Shown here piece after piece: positions 4,827 to 7,788 of a DNA stretch of 7,788 nucleotides (its first letter is position 1; each line of letters opens with the position of its first letter). This DNA is from JAIXWP01 sp943372555 (GTDB lineage: Bacteria; Bacteroidota; Bacteroidia; Flavobacteriales_D; Sanyastnellaceae), in the NCBI GenBank assembly GCA_943372555.1, contig CALRZB010000129.1:1-7788 (forward strand). The letters are read 5' to 3'. Position numbers and translations under genes: made by a program. The notes beneath the pieces were generated by a model. That model ran no database searches. It was not told where the DNA came from and worked only from the letters and a program-made list of their open reading frames with translations.

Positions 4827-4884
4827 TGTCAAAGTACCAACCAAAGAATTTGTCTTTTGTATGGTTGGGTTCGCGACTTTGACA
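4827..4884 (-). terminator. Long imperfect hairpin after the large T9SS gene
   Basis: TGTCAAAGT (4827-4835) pairs exactly with ACTTTGACA (4876-4884), and CCAACCA (4837-4843) with TGGTTGG (4862-4868). A further short AAGA/TCTT stem is possible inside. The internal loop is 1 base on one side and 7 on the other. It lies 21 bases past the TAA of the large gene on the minus strand. There is no T-run after it, so a 3'-end stabilising structure or factor-assisted terminator is as likely as an intrinsic terminator. Confidence 0.55.
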
Positions 4885-4905
4885 ATGGTGATTTTGTGAA
4901 TCAAA

Positions 4906-7788
4906 TTAATCCATTTTAATAATCGTTTGTATTAGATTTTCCTTCGCAGAGTAAATCGAAATCTGATAAACTCCTGCAGATAAATTATCAAGTGAAATTT
5001 GATGCGCAATCGAATTTACCTTGCCGGTAAGCACAATCTTTCCAGTGCAATCTGTGACGTTGTAGATAGAACCAATCTCATTGCTGTGCACAGCAATAGT
5101 TATAGTATTTACAGCTGGATTTGGATAGACAACGAATGAATTTTTATCTAGATTCTCAACGCCCACAGCTGTATAAGCAGGGCTTGTAGATACACATCCA
5201 AATTCATTCATCACAGTTACAGTGTATGGACCAGATGCATCGATCACTTGATTTTGATTGTTGCCATTTTTAATAGGTTGATCAAATAAGTACCACTGAT
5301 AAGATGTCCCCTCGCTAGCAATCAGTTCATCGCCTATCTGTGTGATCGTTACTACAGGATTTGGATTTACGTTAACATAGTAATCGCTTGTTGCCGAACA
5401 AAGAGGATTTGAAACTGTGTTTTGAATGAAATACGAACCAAAAGTATTAGGGAATATGAACTCGATTTCCTCAGAAACTAGTTCGCTGTTTACTGTCCAT
5501 TGAGATGTTTCGATGTATTCGTAATCCCAACCGAATGTTTGTTCGGCACCTTCGCAAGTCTCGAATGAATCTATGATTTGGGGCATTTGTGCGCAATCGT
5601 ATATTGTATGGAATGTTGTGTTAGTTACTATTGGAGGGTTTTCATCGAAGTAAATCGAAGCTGTATTTTCTATCACGTCTCCAAACGCCAAAGTTGGCAA
5701 AGGCTTTATTCTATATATCACATATCCTTGCGAACCCGGCTCGTCCGTAGTGCTATCTGGCAACATGATATTGGCAAAAGTGAATGTGACATGACCATCA
5801 GGTTGAACCAATGTGCTGTATGAATGAGAAGCTGTAATTGGATGGAATGTACTCAAATCCAATTTTGATATATCGATTTGATCTTCGATGTCGACATTGA
5901 ATGCAGGGGCGTTTCCAGTGTTTTGGAATCTAATTTTATATTCAATTTCAGTATCCGCAAGTATGAAGTGAGGTTCTGCATATCCTGCCGGAATAGCCTG
6001 CTTGTCATTCGGGTCATAAGCACAACTTACAAGATTAGAAGAAGCCCAATCATTCGAATAGAAAAGCACATCTGTATTGTCCACCAATTGTAATGCGTAA
6101 GTGAAATTGAAGTATTGTCCAACATAAGCAACGCCAGGACCGTTGATGTGCAACATATACTGAGCCGAAGTTCCAGGAGCTTGATCAACAATTTCCCAGG
6201 TCGCTGAAGTACCTGTTGCAGAAGTATATGGAATAGCATAAGATAGGTTGGCAACGGTTAGAATCGGATCAAAGTTGATTGTGAAGTTTCCTGAGAAATT
6301 TGTTGTCCCCGTATTTTGAATCCACACACCGATATTGACACCGTTGTTGCATTGAATTACAGAAGGCCAGCTGGAATTGTTGCCGCTTATTTGCGCTGTT
6401 GCCCCGCTTACAGGAACAAGCGCTATGTTAAGACCAGTGCAAGTGGGTAGTGTCACTGTCAATGCAGCTCCGTATGACATTGTCCAAGTATTGGACGGAT
6501 CTACGTAGCTTACGTGATAAACAGCCGACGGCAATTCAGGGATTACAAATTCACCTTCTGAATTCGGGTAAATCATAATGTCAAGTTCTTCAACATAAAC
6601 ATATCCAAGCACCCCGATAGATGGCTCTGATATTGGCCAAGTGCTATATAGGTTATCTCCATTCACATCATGAAATACATGGCCTGTCAGATCATTTCCA
6701 AAAACACAACTACCATCGTCACAAGTTGCATAGGCGAGGTAATTGCAAGCCCCTGGATCAGTGCATCCATTATAGCCACAAGAACCGTTATTAATGAGAG
6801 CCTCTGGATCAAAGTTGCAAGAAGCTGAATTGGTACAACCACAAATACCCGCTTGGGTTTCGTTGCCTAGAACAGCTACTATCGATATTGGAACAGTGGA
6901 GGTCCACTGTGTCATCAGATGAATATAATAATTTGTGTTAGGTTGGATAGTAATGAAATCTGCTAAGTCAAAACAGTTTGCATTTGTACCGCAATACACT
7001 TGTTCTGTAGCGGAACAATCGGTAGATGATGCGAGAATTTCAATGGCCATATTTTGACTAATAGAGCCTGGTGTATAACCGGAATATGCTCCCACTTGAA
7101 GATGTGTGAAATCTCCCGAATTGATTACATACCATCCACTTTGATAAAAAGTCATATTAGAACATGAAGGTGTAGCAAATTCAAGGTTGCAAAGCGTATC
7201 TTGAAGTACTAAACCATTTTCAAGAGTTTGCGCATTTTCGCATGAGTTGTTGGTTGTGCCGGCTATTGAAATTTCGAAATCTGCATTGGCTTGACATCCG
7301 TTAGCATCAATAGCGGTAACTTGGTAGATGCCTGATTGATCGAAACAGCCATAGGCATTTCCTGAAAGAATCGAACCATCACTTACTAGATATTGATAAG
7401 GACCCGTACCTCCTGAAGTTTGCATTACTACGCACGCTTGATCGCCGCACTGATTGTTTTGTACGGTCGCAACCGTATTTATAGGATTTGGATAGGAAAA
7501 TGATGTACTACAGTATTGTCCTGTTCCAATAGGGCTGCCCATATTATCGTAAGCAACCATGGTCAAGCAAACGATAGTCAGCTCTTCGCTACCTGTATAG
7601 GTGAAAGGAGGAATCGTTGTAAATGTGTTTGTATTGCCCGCGGTCATATACTCTGCAGGCATGATTGTGTTACCCTCACCATCAAGAACACTCGCTTGCC
7701 AATTGTAGGCTACTGATGCCACATTAGGACAAAGCCCTGTTGCATATCCGAAGAAGTCAAGAGGGTCATTAGCACAAACATTCGCGTT
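4906..7788 (-). CDS. Large modular T9SS-secreted surface protein, 5' truncated by the window edge
   Basis: The frame is open from the right edge to TAA (4906-4908): 960 visible residues. A GTG at 7722 is internal, since coding sequence (VCANDPLDFFGYATGLCPNV) precedes it. Modules in visible numbering: a SprB-like repeat at about 103-174 (GGTGPYQYLVSDG ... YQVTAIDANGC); a cysteine-bearing jelly-roll-like region 180-310; two 'GCTxxxxCNxxxxAxxxxGSC' units at 317-363; an SdrD-B-like domain 367-460 beginning GHVFHDVNGD; a CARDB-like domain 462-588; a DUF7619-type domain 590-727 with AYDPNDK, IEYKIRFQNTGNAPAF and ASIYFDENPPIVTNT; Ig/SprB-like modules 737-872; and a type A T9SS sorting domain 884-960 (VVYPNPAVNTI, then ISLDNLSAGVYQISI). 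The architecture is that of a surface adhesin or structural protein. No catalytic domain is visible, though one could lie upstream. The protein needs the type IX machinery, which is not in this window. Confidence 0.9.
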   Translation of the reverse strand, partial: NANVCANDPLDFFGYATGLCPNVASVAYNWQASVLDGEGNTIMPAEYMTAGNTNTFTTIPPFTYTGSEELTIVCLTMVAYDNMGSPIGTGQYCSTSFSYPNPINTVATVQNNQCGDQACVVMQTSGGTGPYQYLVSDGSILSGNAYGCFDQSGIYQVTAIDANGCQANADFEISIAGTTNNSCENAQTLENGLVLQDTLCNLEFATPSCSNMTFYQSGWYVINSGDFTHLQVGAYSGYTPGSISQNMAIEILASSTDCSATEQVYCGTNANCFDLADFITIQPNTNYYIHLMTQWTSTVPISIVAVLGNETQAGICGCTNSASCNFDPEALINNGSCGYNGCTDPGACNYLAYATCDDGSCVFGNDLTGHVFHDVNGDNLYSTWPISEPSIGVLGYVYVEELDIMIYPNSEGEFVIPELPSAVYHVSYVDPSNTWTMSYGAALTVTLPTCTGLNIALVPVSGATAQISGNNSSWPSVIQCNNGVNIGVWIQNTGTTNFSGNFTINFDPILTVANLSYAIPYTSATGTSATWEIVDQAPGTSAQYMLHINGPGVAYVGQYFNFTYALQLVDNTDVLFYSNDWASSNLVSCAYDPNDKQAIPAGYAEPHFILADTEIEYKIRFQNTGNAPAFNVDIEDQIDISKLDLSTFHPITASHSYSTLVQPDGHVTFTFANIMLPDSTTDEPGSQGYVIYRIKPLPTLAFGDVIENTASIYFDENPPIVTNTTFHTIYDCAQMPQIIDSFETCEGAEQTFGWDYEYIETSQWTVNSELVSEEIEFIFPNTFGSYFIQNTVSNPLCSATSDYYVNVNPNPVVTITQIGDELIASEGTSYQWYLFDQPIKNGNNQNQVIDASGPYTVTVMNEFGCVSTSPAYTAVGVENLDKNSFVVYPNPAVNTITIAVHSNEIGSIYNVTDCTGKIVLTGKVNSIAHQISLDNLSAGVYQISIYSAKENLIQTIIKMD
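6700..6840 (-). repeat. Two GCT...DGSC-type Cys-rich protein repeats inside the large T9SS gene
   Basis: The minus strand encodes CGCTNSASCNFDPEALINNG followed by SCGY, then GCTDPGACNYLAYATCDDGS followed by CVF. Each unit has about 23 residues with Cys near positions 2 and 8 and a terminal GSC. The second unit has one additional Cys before DDGSC. These short Cys-rich units are widespread in large secreted proteins of marine Bacteroidota. They probably form small disulfide or metal-stabilised linkers between larger domains. Confidence 0.75.

Noticed and set aside
5578..6254. Open frames on both strands inside the large T9SS gene
   Set aside because: They overlap the domain-supported reading frame completely and show no recognisable protein features.
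7720..7722. GTG as start of the large T9SS gene
   Set aside because: The frame continues open to the window edge with protein-like sequence and no signal peptide follows the GTG.
1..7788. Mobile element or defence system
   Set aside because: No transposase, integrase, nuclease, helicase, toxin-antitoxin pair or target-site duplication was recognised, and the gene content is ordinary exported and membrane proteins.

Overview
The window looks like a chromosomal segment of a Bacteroidota bacterium, most probably a marine or freshwater Flavobacteriales. The evidence is low to moderate GC with AT-rich leaders and few Shine-Dalgarno sequences, signal peptides ending in (S/N)AQ, a TIGR03643/DUF2805 gene, and three separate stretches coding type IX secretion system (T9SS) type A C-terminal sorting sequence: two gene ends and one remnant. 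No RNA gene, CRISPR array, integrase or transposase was recognised, and no gene-free stretch is longer than about 220 bases.

Layout. 1-252 (+) is the 3' end of a gene whose product ends in a T9SS sorting domain. An exact 11-copy 8-bp tandem repeat (253-340) begins on the next base, followed by further short-period repeats to about 428. 423-692 (-) is a complete TIGR03643/DUF2805 gene. 733-792 is again 8-bp-periodic DNA, running into a 39-codon orphan remnant of a T9SS sorting domain (764-883, -). 891-1241 (-) is a small DUF2752 membrane protein whose start overlaps the 3' end of 1210-1809 (-), a lipoprotein with a C-terminal YqaE/Pmp3 membrane module. 1865-2962 (-) codes a secreted-type protein with YD/RHS-like beta-strand motifs. 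Its signal peptide lies just upstream in the same frame (to 3058) but is cut off by a TAA codon. 3280-3627 and 3741-4118 (-) are two small exported proteins with related leaders and signal peptides. 4330-4683 (-) is a small four-helix membrane protein. 4906-7788 (-) is the C-terminal 960 residues of a large modular T9SS-secreted surface protein that enters from the right edge.

The common theme is cell-surface and exported protein. The large protein, the left-edge protein and the remnant are T9SS cargo. The two small proteins and the YD-motif protein carry Sec signal peptides, and the YqaE protein is a predicted lipoprotein. Apart from the overlapping YqaE/DUF2752 pair there is no clear operon logic, and I see no recognisable defence, conflict or metabolic system. 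The most unusual points are the in-frame stop inside the signal peptide at 3002-3004, the orphan sorting-domain remnant embedded in 8-bp-periodic DNA, and the shared upstream element and leader of the two small secreted genes.
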